DNA from: Akkermansiaceae bacterium
Lineage (GTDB): Bacteria; Verrucomicrobiota; Verrucomicrobiia; Verrucomicrobiales; DEV007
Direction of reading: 5' to 3'
Length of the DNA stretch: 64,000 nucleotides
Assembly (NCBI GenBank): GCA_024233085.1
Contig: JACKQC010000003.1
Span: 124,001-188,000, forward strand
Shown: piece after piece, positions 39,474 to 47,893 of the stretch
How positions within the stretch are numbered: the first letter of the stretch is position 1
Layout: each line of letters starts with the position of its first letter
Made by a program: the position numbers and the translations under genes
Notes under the pieces: generated by a model
Databases searched by the model: none
The model's input: the letters and a program-made list of their open reading frames with translations, nothing else
Told to the model about the DNA's origin: nothing

Positions 39474-40830
39474 GTTTTCCAGCGACTCAAAACGCGTCGC
39501 CGTTCTGGGCGCGGGTCCCGCCGGCCTGACCGCCGCGCTGGAACTCGCCGAAGCCGGCCACCGGGTCACGCTGATCGAGGCCTCGGACCGTCTCGGCGGC
39601 CTGGGCACGTGGTTCGAATGGCGCGGCCGGGCCATCGAGCAGTTTTACCACTGCCAGATGCCGAGCGACACCGCGCTGCTGCGCCTGATCGGCTCGCTGG
39701 ACCTGACGGACGAGATGTACTGGAAGCCGACGCGGATGGGTTTCGTCGTCGACGGCAAACGGCACGGTTTCAACGGGGCGCTCGACCTGTTGAAATTCAC
39801 CCCGCTGACCTTTTTCGAGCGCCTCCGCTTCGGCGCCGTCAGTTTGTTGCTTCGGCAGTTGGGAAAAGGCCGCGATCTCGACAACCTGCCCATCGGCGAC
39901 TGGCTCGTCCCGCTCTACGGACGCCGCGTCTGGGACAAGGTGCTGCGCGCCTTGTTTCTGATGAAATTCGGCGACGAACACGCCGACCAGCTGCCCGCGC
40001 TCTACCTGTGGGCGCGGCTCGGGCGCGACAGCAACACCGCGAAGCGCGGCTATCTGCGCGGCGGACTGAAACGGCTCGTCGACGCCGTCGAAACGCGCCT
40101 CGAGGCGCTCGGCGGAACGGTTTTGAAAAACGCCGCCGTCGAGCGGCTGACCCAACAGGGTATGGTCGTGGACCTGACCCTGTCCGACGGGGCGCGAATC
40201 GAGGCCGACTGGGCCGTCTCCACCCTCCCCCTGCCGACCCTGCGCTCGGCGACGGCGGGCACGGAGCTGGAGGACCGCGTCCCGGCGCCGGACGTGCCTT
40301 ACCAGGGAGTGGTGAATGTCCTGTTCTTCCTGAAACGGCCGCTCGACAATTACTACTGGGCGCCGGTGATCGACTCGGGCACGGAATTCGACGGGATCGT
40401 GGAAATGACCGAGCTGGTCGAGACCGAACACTATGACGGCCTGCACGCGGCCTACGCGCTGAAATACGGCGGGCGGGACACGGCGCTGTTCGCCGAGCCG
40501 GACGCGACGATCGCGGCGCGCTGGACGGAGCAGTTGCTCGCGCTCTATGGCGAGCTTGGCCTGACGGCGGAAGACATCGTCGAGGCGCGGGTGTTTCGCG
40601 CGCCATTCGTCGAGCCGATCTACCCGCTCGGCTATGAAGCCATCAAGCCGCCGATCGAGATCCCCGGGCTCCGGGTGATGCTGGCCTCCTCGGCCCAGGT
40701 TTACCCGAACATCACCTGCTGGAATTCCAGCGTCGAACTGGCCTACGAAGTTTCCGGCCGCCTGATGCGCCGCATCGCCGAGGACGAGGCCCAGCCGATC
40801 CCCGCGGCCGAAGTCGCGGCGCTGGCCTGA
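39466..40830 (+). CDS. FAD-dependent amine oxidase-like protein
   Basis: 454 residues. FAD-binding VAVLGAGPAGLTAALELAEAGHRVTLIEASDRLGGLGTW (residues 11-50) and a C-terminal flavin motif near NITCWNSSVELAYEVSGRLMRRI. Homologous to NAD(P)/FAD proteins related to UDP-galactopyranose mutase and often paired with a GT2, as here. A palindromic repeat copy (40149-40184) encodes TQQGMVVDLTLSDG at about residues 229-242 without breaking the frame. Substrate not known; a sugar or lipid-linked sugar is likely from context. Confidence 0.85.
   Translation: MPEFSSDSKRVAVLGAGPAGLTAALELAEAGHRVTLIEASDRLGGLGTWFEWRGRAIEQFYHCQMPSDTALLRLIGSLDLTDEMYWKPTRMGFVVDGKRHGFNGALDLLKFTPLTFFERLRFGAVSLLLRQLGKGRDLDNLPIGDWLVPLYGRRVWDKVLRALFLMKFGDEHADQLPALYLWARLGRDSNTAKRGYLRGGLKRLVDAVETRLEALGGTVLKNAAVERLTQQGMVVDLTLSDGARIEADWAVSTLPLPTLRSATAGTELEDRVPAPDVPYQGVVNVLFFLKRPLDNYYWAPVIDSGTEFDGIVEMTELVETEHYDGLHAAYALKYGGRDTALFAEPDATIAARWTEQLLALYGELGLTAEDIVEARVFRAPFVEPIYPLGYEAIKPPIEIPGLRVMLASSAQVYPNITCWNSSVELAYEVSGRLMRRIAEDEAQPIPAAEVAALA
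40149..40184. repeat. CAACAGGG palindromic repeat, locus 6 (inside FAD gene)
   Basis: GACCCAACAGGGTATGGTC at 40149-40167 followed by a decayed facing unit (GACCTGACCCTGTCC). Encodes TQQGMVVDLTL in frame. The left unit is identical, including GTATGGTC, to the copy inside the hydrolase gene. Confidence 0.82.
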
Positions 40831-40881
40831 CGGGATCGTGGGATTGATCGGCGCGGGACGGGCGGATAGGATCGCCGGATC

Positions 40882-42015
40882 ATGCGCACGATGATCCGAC
40901 CGCTCCTGATGGTTTCCCTCCTGTTTTCCGCCGCCAACGCCGCCGCCGAGCCGGCGATTTTCGTCTCCAGCTTCGCGCCCGAGGCCAAGGGCGGGGCGAT
41001 CCAGGCCTTCGCCCTCGACGCGGAGACCGGCGCGCTGAGCCCGCTGGAAAAAACGACCGGCATCGAGAACCCGTTTTTCATGGCGCTGTCGCCGAACGGA
41101 AAATTTCTCCACGCCATTCACGCCGTTTCCTTCGGCGGCGACGACCTGGACGAGGAGGTCGCGGCTTATGCCATCGAGAATTCCCGGGGCGCGCTCCGGC
41201 TGCTGAACCGGCAATCGGCGCGCGGATCGGTGTCGTGCTATCTCTCGGTGGATGCCACCGCGAAAACCCTGCTCGTGTCCAACTACGGCGGCGGCAGCGT
41301 GGCCTCGCTCCCCATTCGGGCCGACGGCTCGCTGGGCGAGGCGGTTTCCTTTTTCCAGCACGAGGGGAAAAGCGTCGATCCCAAGCGGCAGGACGGCCCC
41401 TACGCGCACAGCATCGTGATTAGTCCGGACAACCGGCACGCCCACGCGGCCGATCTCGGGATCGACAAGATCATGAGCTACCGGCTCGACGCGGCGACGG
41501 CGACGCTGACGCCGAACGATCCGCCCGGCGCGGCGCTCCCGGCGGGCTCGGGACCGCGTCACCTGACCTTTCACCCGAAGGGAAAACACCTTTACGCGAT
41601 CAACGAACTGGCGAACACGGTGGCCGTTTTCGACTACGACGCGGCGACCGGCGGCCTGACCGGGAAACAGATCATTTCCACGCTTCCCGCCGATTTCGAC
41701 GGGAAAAGCCACTGCGCCGACCTGAAGATCTCGCCCGACGGCCGCTTTCTTTTCGGCACCAATCGCGGCCACGACAGCCTGGCGCGCTACCGGATCGCGG
41801 ACGACGGCACCCTGACGCTGCTGGGCATCGACCCGAGCCTCGGCAAGGGACCGCAGAACCTGCTCGTCACGCCGGACGGCCGCCACCTGCTCTGCGCGAA
41901 CATGGCGGGCGACAACGTGGCCGTCTTCCGCATCGACGGAGAAAGCGGGGCGCTGACCCCGGCCGGCGAACCGGTCGCGGCGGTCAAGCCCTCCTGTATT
42001 CTCTGGCGTCCGTGA
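40882..42015 (+). CDS. secreted lactonase, 6-phosphogluconolactonase (YbhE) type beta-propeller
   Basis: 377 residues with a signal peptide (LLMVSLLFSAANAAAE). Seven-bladed propeller strands, e.g. GGAIQAFALDAETGALSPLEKT, LVSNYGGGSVASLPIRADGSLGEAV, DGPYAHSIVISPDNRHAHAADLG, GPRHLTFHPKGKHLYAINE and FGTNRGHDSLARYRI. These match the PF10282 lactonase family. The export signal argues against a role in the cytosolic pentose phosphate pathway. Confidence 0.9.
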   Translation: MRTMIRPLLMVSLLFSAANAAAEPAIFVSSFAPEAKGGAIQAFALDAETGALSPLEKTTGIENPFFMALSPNGKFLHAIHAVSFGGDDLDEEVAAYAIENSRGALRLLNRQSARGSVSCYLSVDATAKTLLVSNYGGGSVASLPIRADGSLGEAVSFFQHEGKSVDPKRQDGPYAHSIVISPDNRHAHAADLGIDKIMSYRLDAATATLTPNDPPGAALPAGSGPRHLTFHPKGKHLYAINELANTVAVFDYDAATGGLTGKQIISTLPADFDGKSHCADLKISPDGRFLFGTNRGHDSLARYRIADDGTLTLLGIDPSLGKGPQNLLVTPDGRHLLCANMAGDNVAVFRIDGESGALTPAGEPVAAVKPSCILWRP

Positions 42016-42024
42016 GGCGCCTTT

Positions 42025-42780
42025 TTACTCGGTGCCGAAGGTGCCGTTAAACCCCGCCTGGCGCAGGTAACGCACGACTTCGGCGGGCGAAAAGTCGCCC
42101 TTCACCTCGAAGGACTCGGCTTTGTTCTTGGCGGTGTGTTCCTCGAAGCCCTCGACTTTTTGCAGGGCCTTGTCGACGGCTTCGACGCAGCCTTTGCAGC
42201 AGAGGTGGACGTTGGAGACGGTCATCGACTTGACGTTCGGGCCCCCGGCGCCCTTGGCCTTGAAATCGGCCTCGTGCGAGTCCGACTCGCCCCAGTAACC
42301 GGCGGCGGCGATGGCGTCGATGGCGGCCTGGGCGGCGGCCTTGTTCGGCGCCTTGATGGTGGCGAAACTCTCCTTTTTGTCGACATCGACGCTGACGCCC
42401 TCGACGGAGCGCGCGGCGGACTTGACGCCGTTTTCGCAGGACGAACAGCAGAGGTGCATCTTGTGAAGCTCGATTTCCATGGGTCCGCCGGCCTCGGCCG
42501 TGGCGGCGGGTTTTTCGCCGGCGGGCTCGGTGGCGCCCTTCGCCTGCTCGGCGATGAAGGTCTGGTCGTCTTTCGACAGCATCGCGATCGGAACCGGAAT
42601 CGAGGCGCCGGCGGTGTTTTTGATGATAACTTTGTCGCCCTCGACCTTGACGAAATCGCCCTCGAGCGTCTTGCCGGTGGCGGCCTGGGTCCAGGTGCGA
42701 GCCTCGGCGGGAGAGTGGAGGAGCAAGGCGGCGAGCGCGAGCGCGGCGACGGCGACGACGGAGATCGGGAGCTTTTTCAT
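42025..42780 (-). CDS. exported SHD1 protein with two HMA-like copper-site domains
   Basis: 251 residues. Signal peptide (VVAVAALALAALLLHSPAEA); SHD1 domain at 28-78 (RTWTQAATGKTLEGDFVKVEGDKVII, LSKDDQTFI); Ala/Glu-rich linker; two heavy-metal-associated-like domains, each with LCCxxC: Cys111/112/115 (LCCSSCENGVK) and Cys194/195/198 (LCCKGCVEAV). Classical HMA domains use MxCxxC with one Cys less. Probably binds thiophilic metal in the envelope; the metal is not known. Convergent with the lactonase gene, 9 bp apart. Confidence 0.78.
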   Translation of the reverse strand: MKKLPISVVAVAALALAALLLHSPAEARTWTQAATGKTLEGDFVKVEGDKVIIKNTAGASIPVPIAMLSKDDQTFIAEQAKGATEPAGEKPAATAEAGGPMEIELHKMHLCCSSCENGVKSAARSVEGVSVDVDKKESFATIKAPNKAAAQAAIDAIAAAGYWGESDSHEADFKAKGAGGPNVKSMTVSNVHLCCKGCVEAVDKALQKVEGFEEHTAKNKAESFEVKGDFSPAEVVRYLRQAGFNGTFGTE

Positions 42781-42920
42781 CGTGCGGGCATCCTACGGCG
42801 CGGGAGCCGGTGTCGTCAATGGCGCTTCCGGGTCGGCCACCTCGGGCGGTTGAAAGGCGGGTTTTCCGGAGAGCAGCCCCCTCCGCGAAAACATGGCCAG
42901 GATGGCCATGCCACAGCCCG

Positions 42921-42961
42921 GACCCAACAGGGTTAGGTCAGTGAGTCAACCCTGTCTGGTC
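42921..42961. repeat. CAACAGGG palindromic repeat, locus 7
   Basis: GACCCAACAGGGTTAGGTC faces GAGTCAACCCTGTCTGGTC. The right unit covers the last codons and the TGA stop of the HAD gene (42946), giving the C-terminus PTRQG. Confidence 0.85.
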
Positions 42962-43557
42962 GGGGCCGGGGCGCTGGGGACGAAAACGCTCGCCATTCCC
43001 GCCGCCTCGGCGGCCTGGAGACCGGCCTGGCCGTCCTCGAAGACGAGGCACCCCGCGGGCGCGACGCCGAGTTTCTCCGCGGCGAGCAGGAACATGTCGG
43101 GGGCGGGCTTTCCGCGTTTCACGTCCTTCGGAGTGACGATGATTTCGAAAAAGTGGCGCAGCCCGACGTGCCGCAGCTCGGGATCGACGATCGCGAGGTC
43201 GCTGCCGGTGGCGACGGCCATGGCGGCGCCGCGGGCGTGGAGGTCGCGGACAATCTCGGCGACGGCGGCCACGGCCGTCAGCTCGGTCAGGTGGTCGACG
43301 AACCAGGCGGCTTTGAAATCGTGCACGGCGTCGCCGTCGAGGTCACAGTCGAACTCGGCATTCAGCGCGGCGACAATCTCGCGGTCGGGCACGCCGGCGC
43401 CGGCGTAGAAGCGTTCCTCGGTCCATTCGAACGGGGCGCCGTGATGGCGGAAGCTGGCGTTCCAGGCCCGGAAATGCAGGGGCATGGAATCGACCAGCGT
43501 GCCGTCGCAGTCGAAGATGTAGCCGGCGAAGTCGCGGTCCGGGAGATCGAGAATCAT
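42946..43557 (-). CDS. HAD-superfamily phosphatase, beta-phosphoglucomutase-like
   Basis: 203 residues. Motif I FDCDGTLVDS (Asp16 nucleophile, Asp18), motif II AVATGSD, motif III KRGKPAPDMF, motif IV VFEDGQAGLQAA. The cap domain is helical. The group covers sugar-phosphate phosphatases and phosphomutases; the exact substrate is unclear. The stop codon lies within a palindromic repeat. Confidence 0.9.
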   Translation of the reverse strand: MILDLPDRDFAGYIFDCDGTLVDSMPLHFRAWNASFRHHGAPFEWTEERFYAGAGVPDREIVAALNAEFDCDLDGDAVHDFKAAWFVDHLTELTAVAAVAEIVRDLHARGAAMAVATGSDLAIVDPELRHVGLRHFFEIIVTPKDVKRGKPAPDMFLLAAEKLGVAPAGCLVFEDGQAGLQAAEAAGMASVFVPSAPAPTRQG

Positions 43558-43603
43558 GGACGGGGTGACAAGGCGGTCGTGCGCGCGGGTCGGCGGACCC
43601 GGT

Positions 43604-44167
43604 TCAAGCCTCGGTTTCGGCGGCGGTTTCGATCTTTTCGGCGGAAGTCGGCGCGGGTTTCGCGGCGCCGGCGGCGGCGGGCTCGGATTCCTTGACGGTG
43701 AGTTGCTTGGCGGGCTCGGCGGTGGAGGAGAAGAATTTGCGGAAGATGCGGCGCGGGAGGCTTTTGCCGCGCTCCTCCTCGCGGATTTCCTCGTGGGCGG
43801 CTTCCTTGGCGCTCTCCCAGGCCTGGGCGAATCCGGGGGCGCGCAGGACCATGGCTTTTTCGGCGCGGGCGTAGATTTCGAGTTCGCGCTCGAGTTGCTG
43901 GGCGCTGTCCTGGATGGGGCCGCTGCTGACCTTCAGGCGGAGGTTTTCGTTTTCGGTGCGGAGTTCGTCGAGCTTGCCGCGGAGGCCGGAGACGTGCTCG
44001 GCCTCGATTTCGAGCTTGTCGCTGAGGTGTCGCTGGTAACGTTTCAGCTCGCGCTTGGTCTTCCAATGGTTCCAGACGGCGCTGGCGAAGAAGCCGAGGC
44101 CGACGACGAGTCCGCCGACGAATCCGAAGAAGGCCGGGGAGGTGAACACGGATTTGAGGAAGTCCAT
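43604..44167 (-). CDS. membrane-anchored coiled-coil protein
   Basis: 187 residues from ATG 44167; an upstream start at 44266 adds 33 residues that do not look coding. N-terminal span PAFFGFVGGLVVGLGFFASAV, then a coiled coil (KRELKRYQRHLSDKLEIEAEHVSGLRGKLDELRTENENLRLKV is about 35-80), a helical part, and an Ala/Pro/Glu tail. No family recognised. A cytoplasm-facing scaffold is plausible. Confidence 0.7.
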   Translation of the reverse strand: MDFLKSVFTSPAFFGFVGGLVVGLGFFASAVWNHWKTKRELKRYQRHLSDKLEIEAEHVSGLRGKLDELRTENENLRLKVSSGPIQDSAQQLERELEIYARAEKAMVLRAPGFAQAWESAKEAAHEEIREEERGKSLPRRIFRKFFSSTAEPAKQLTVKESEPAAAGAAKPAPTSAEKIETAAETEA

Positions 44168-44284
44168 GGCGCGACTATAAGCCGAAAGCGGGCAAAACGC
44201 CACCCGCCGGGCCGGACGAACCGGGGCGGCGGTCGCGGAGAAAATTCCGGTTGCGGGCGGAGGCATTTGCGGAAATAATCCGCT

Positions 44285-44340
44285 CGTTCGCCCTCGGGCG
44301 AACGGCTCTCCTCGAGCCGCTCCAAATCATTTTGAGGCGG
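44285..44340. other. three consecutive hairpins in a 288-bp gene-free stretch
   Basis: CGTTCGCCC-TC-GGGCGAACG (44285-44304), GGCTC-TCCTC-GAGCC (44304-44318) and a weaker CCGC...GCGG stem (44317-44340). They lie between two minus-strand genes (44456 end and 44167 start). No T-run follows directly; they could be processing or structural elements. Confidence 0.4.
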
Positions 44341-44455
44341 TCCGACTGGAATAGCGCTTCTGCAAGTTTCGGGGGTTTCTTGTGGAATCGTCAGTCGGGC
44401 CGCCTTGTTTTTTGCACCGGTTCCCGGTTCGACCGGAATTCGTGACCCTGACGGC

Positions 44456-45472
44456 TCAGGGGGAAATGCGGAGCAGGCGGTTGTTGTAGCTGTCGGTGAT
44501 GTAAAGCTCGCCGGTCCTGGGATGGATCGTGACTCCATGCGGCCGGGCGAGGCCACAGGCGAGCGGATCGCCGCCGACGCCTTCGGCGGATTTTTTGCCC
44601 GAACCGGCGAGACGCTCGATTTTTCCGGTCGCGGGGTCGTAGCGGCGAATGACGTGGTTTTCGGCGTCGGCGATGATGACGCTGTCGTCCTTCGGGTCGA
44701 TGCAAAGGTGCTTGGGGCCGTTCAGGGTGGCGTCGAGGGCGGGGCCACCGTCGCCGCCGTTTCCCTTGGCGCCGGAGCGGTTGACGACGGTGCGGATTTT
44801 CCCGGCGGCATCGACCACGCGCAGGGCGTGTCCGCCGCGCTCGAGGATGTAGACATTTCCGTGCCGGTCGGCGGCGACGGCCCTGGGGTCCACGAGGGGC
44901 GCCTCGGTGGCGACGGCGCCGTCCTCGGGAACACCCTTCCCGCCGTTGCCGGCGACAACTTTTGACCGATGGGTGGCGAGATCGAGGGCGAAAACCTGGC
45001 TGAGATTCGCGATGTGAAGCGTTGCCCCGTCGGGCGAGAGGGCGATGCAGTAGGGGCCGTTGCCGCGTTCCCGGCCCTTCGGCGCGCGCCAGCCCTCGAG
45101 CGTGCTCACCATCGCGGTTTGGGTGTCGATTTCGCGAACGACGCCGTTCCAGGTGTCCGCGATGAGCAGGTTGCCGTTGGGCCGGACGACGAGGGTGTGC
45201 GGCCCGTTGAACCGGGCTTCGATCGCGGGACCGCCGTCGCCGGCATAGCCGGGATCGGGTTTCCCGGCGAAATGCGTCACGCCGCCGTCGGGATCGACGC
45301 GGAAAACGCGGTTGCCGGAGACCATTTCGACAATCCACAGGCGATCCGAGGCGTCGAACGCGGTTCCGAAAGGCTCGCGCAGGCCGGCCTTTTCGGCGAC
45401 GCGGACCACGGTTCCGGCGCGGAGGGATCCGGCGAGAGCGAGGGTGAGGAGCAAAGGGGCGAGTCGTTTCAT
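44456..45472 (-). CDS. secreted NHL-repeat beta-propeller protein
   Basis: 338 residues. Signal peptide APLLLTLALAGSLRAG. NHL-type repeats: FGTAFDASDRLWIVE, NGPHTLVVRPNGNLLIADTWNGVVREID, DPRAVAADRHGNVYILERGGHALRVVDAAG, GPKHLCIDPKDDSVIIADAENHVIRRYD and RPHGVTIHPRTGELYITDSYNNRLLRI. Similar envelope NHL proteins are common in the phylum. Ligand or enzyme activity unknown. Confidence 0.88.
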   Translation of the reverse strand: MKRLAPLLLTLALAGSLRAGTVVRVAEKAGLREPFGTAFDASDRLWIVEMVSGNRVFRVDPDGGVTHFAGKPDPGYAGDGGPAIEARFNGPHTLVVRPNGNLLIADTWNGVVREIDTQTAMVSTLEGWRAPKGRERGNGPYCIALSPDGATLHIANLSQVFALDLATHRSKVVAGNGGKGVPEDGAVATEAPLVDPRAVAADRHGNVYILERGGHALRVVDAAGKIRTVVNRSGAKGNGGDGGPALDATLNGPKHLCIDPKDDSVIIADAENHVIRRYDPATGKIERLAGSGKKSAEGVGGDPLACGLARPHGVTIHPRTGELYITDSYNNRLLRISP

Positions 45473-45573
45473 CGGAGCGAACCATGGAGGCGCGACCGGG
45501 CGGGTGTCGAGTCCGCGATCGAGAGGCGGATGGGTTTGCCGAATCGGCGGAGAAGCGGTAAAAGGTCCGCTCC

Positions 45574-46971
45574 ATGGCCAACTACCGCACCGCTCCCGCC
45601 GTCACCGACCGGATGCCCTCGGGCATTCCCTACATCATCGGAAACGACGCGGCCGAGCGTTTCAGCTTCTACGGCATGAAGGCGATCCTGCTCGTCTTCA
45701 TGACCAAATATCTCAAGGGCGTGAACGGGGAGCCGGCGCCGATGAGCGCGGGGGCGGCGGATTTCTGGATTCACTTTTTCGTGGGGGTCGCCTTCCTGAC
45801 TCCGTTGCTGGGCGCGATCGTCTCGGACGTCTGGCTGGGCAAGTACCGGACCATCATCGTGCTGTCGATCGTCTACTGTCTGGGCCACCTGACCCTGGCG
45901 CTGGACGAGACGCGGTTCGGGCTGGCGCTCGGGCTGGGCCTGATCGCCCTGGGCGTCGGAGGCATCAAGCCCTGCGTGTCGGCGCATGTGGGCGATCAGT
46001 TCGGCAACCGGAACGGCCACCTGGTGTCGCGCGCGTTCGGGTGGTTCTACGTGGCGATCAATCTGGGGGCCTTTGCCTCAAGCCTGGCGACGCCGCTGAT
46101 TCTGAAAAAGGTCGGTCCCGGATGGGCCTTCGGCGTGCCGGGCATTCTGATGCTGATCGCGACCGTTATTTTCTGGATGGGCCGGAACCACTTCGTGCAC
46201 ATCCCGCCGGTCGGAAAAGAGCGGTTCATCGCGGAGGTGCTGACGCGGGAGAACCGGGTGTTCTTCCGGCGGATGGCGGTGATCTATTTCATCTTCATCG
46301 CGATGTTTTGGGCGCTGTTCGACCAGAATGCCTCAACCTGGGTCGAACAGGCGATGAAGATGGACACCCGCGTCTTCGGTCACGAGTTCCTGCCTTCGCA
46401 ATTCCAGGCGCTGAACCCGTTTTTCATCCTCGTGATGGTTCCGCTCTTCAATTTCACGCTTTATCCCGCGCTGAACCGGCTCTTTCGCCTGACGGACCTC
46501 CGCAAGATCGCGATCGGCCTGTTTCTGGCGGTGCCCTCCTTCCTGATTCCGGCCTGGATCGAGTCGCGCATCGCCGCCGGGGAGACGCCGACGATCTGGT
46601 GGCAGGTGCTGGCCTACGCCTTTCAAACCGCTTCGGAGGTGATGGTCTCGGTGACCGCCCTCGAATTCGCCTACACCCAGGCGGGGCCGCGAATGAAATC
46701 GCTGGTCATGACCTTCTTCCTCCTGTCGGTGTGGGTCGGGAACTGGTTCGCCGCCCTGGTGATCCTTTTGGTAAAAGGGGAAGACAGTCCGCTGAATCTG
46801 TCGAGCACGGGGTTTTTCCTGTTCTTCGCCGTGACGATGTTCGTCCTCGCGGTGCTGTTTCTTCCCGTGACCCGGCATTTCCGGCCGCGATTCATCCTGC
46901 AGGCCGACGAGGAGGAATCGGGCGCGGCGACGGGAGTTTCCCCCGAGGAAGCGGAGGCGGAGATGCACTGA
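45574..46971 (+). CDS. POT-family proton-dependent oligopeptide transporter
   Basis: 465 residues, 12 or more membrane segments. The signature near the start is GNDAAERFSFYGMKAIL, the ExxER proton motif with Asp in place of the first Glu. Other family blocks: LGKYRTIIVLSIVYCLGHL, GLIALGVGGIKPCVSAHVGDQF, RAFGWFYVAINLGAFAS. Imports di- and tripeptides with protons. Divergent from the NHL gene. Confidence 0.93.
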   Translation: MANYRTAPAVTDRMPSGIPYIIGNDAAERFSFYGMKAILLVFMTKYLKGVNGEPAPMSAGAADFWIHFFVGVAFLTPLLGAIVSDVWLGKYRTIIVLSIVYCLGHLTLALDETRFGLALGLGLIALGVGGIKPCVSAHVGDQFGNRNGHLVSRAFGWFYVAINLGAFASSLATPLILKKVGPGWAFGVPGILMLIATVIFWMGRNHFVHIPPVGKERFIAEVLTRENRVFFRRMAVIYFIFIAMFWALFDQNASTWVEQAMKMDTRVFGHEFLPSQFQALNPFFILVMVPLFNFTLYPALNRLFRLTDLRKIAIGLFLAVPSFLIPAWIESRIAAGETPTIWWQVLAYAFQTASEVMVSVTALEFAYTQAGPRMKSLVMTFFLLSVWVGNWFAALVILLVKGEDSPLNLSSTGFFLFFAVTMFVLAVLFLPVTRHFRPRFILQADEEESGAATGVSPEEAEAEMH

Positions 46972-46987
46972 CGCCTTCCCGGCGTCC

Positions 46988-47761
46988 TTAGAAAATCGGC
47001 AGCTTGAGCGCGTATTTCTCGAACTTCGCGATCAGTTCGCGGTCCGGCTCGCTGAGCTGGGCGATGACGTAGGGAAAGGTCTTGCCGTTGCTGGAGAAAA
47101 GGCACTTGTCCTCCTTCACGGCGATGACCTTGGCGACGAGCTTGTTTCCCTCCAGATTCGTCCACTCGCGTTCCTGGGCCCATTCGGGTTTTTTGACCGA
47201 GCAGCGGGGAATTTCCTTGGCCAGATTGAACCCGGCGTCGTAGGTGTAGCTGCCGGTGCGGTAAACCGGGATGGCGATGGCGTCGTCCACCTTGCGCAGC
47301 ACCGGGTCGGGCAGATCGGGCACGATGACGAGCCCTCTCAGTTTCCGGGCGCCGTTCTTGTATTCCGCCTTCGTCTCTTCCCCGCCTTTTTCGCCCTCGC
47401 TCCCGGAGTCGGCCTCGGCGACGGCCGTGTCGATCGTGTTCTGGATGATGAAGCCGTCCTTGTGGCGTTCGAAAATGGTTCCCTCGATCCAATAGGCGCC
47501 GGTCCGGAGATTCTCGAAGGCCTCGGCGAAGTCCGTCTTGATCTTGGCGAACTGAAAGGGGCCCGCCTCGTCCCAGGGCATCACCACATTGCCGCCGCCG
47601 GTCTTGTAAACGATCCCCTCCGGCGCGAGGTCGATCATTTCCGCGTCGTCATAGCTTCGGCCGGTGATCTTGATGCTGTCCGCGCGATGCGTCGTCGGCA
47701 GGGCGAGTCCGGCGAACAGCGGGAGGGCGAGCGTCCAGCGGGAGATTCGGGGCGTTTTCAT
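46988..47761 (-). CDS. secreted protein with SHD1-like C-terminal domain
   Basis: 257 residues with signal peptide (WTLALPLFAGLALPTTHRA). The N-terminal part (IKITGRSYDDAEMIDLAPEGIVYKTGGGNVVMPW) reads as an SH3-like barrel. The C-terminal part (EWTNLEGNKLVAKVIAVKEDKCLFSSNGKTF, LSEPDRELI) looks like an SHD1 domain, as in the protein at 42025. Acidic linker near 125-140. No known function. Convergent with the POT transporter gene, 16 bp apart. Confidence 0.7.
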   Translation of the reverse strand: MKTPRISRWTLALPLFAGLALPTTHRADSIKITGRSYDDAEMIDLAPEGIVYKTGGGNVVMPWDEAGPFQFAKIKTDFAEAFENLRTGAYWIEGTIFERHKDGFIIQNTIDTAVAEADSGSEGEKGGEETKAEYKNGARKLRGLVIVPDLPDPVLRKVDDAIAIPVYRTGSYTYDAGFNLAKEIPRCSVKKPEWAQEREWTNLEGNKLVAKVIAVKEDKCLFSSNGKTFPYVIAQLSEPDRELIAKFEKYALKLPIF

Positions 47762-47893
47762 GACAAAACGGGTCGGGGGATGAACCGCGGCCGGGTGCGA
47801 GACCCCTCGCCGTCCGGTTCGATACGACGAAGCTCACCTAAACCTTAGGCACGAAATCGCGCAAGGCCCGCTTTTCCCGGGGAAGCCGGCGGG

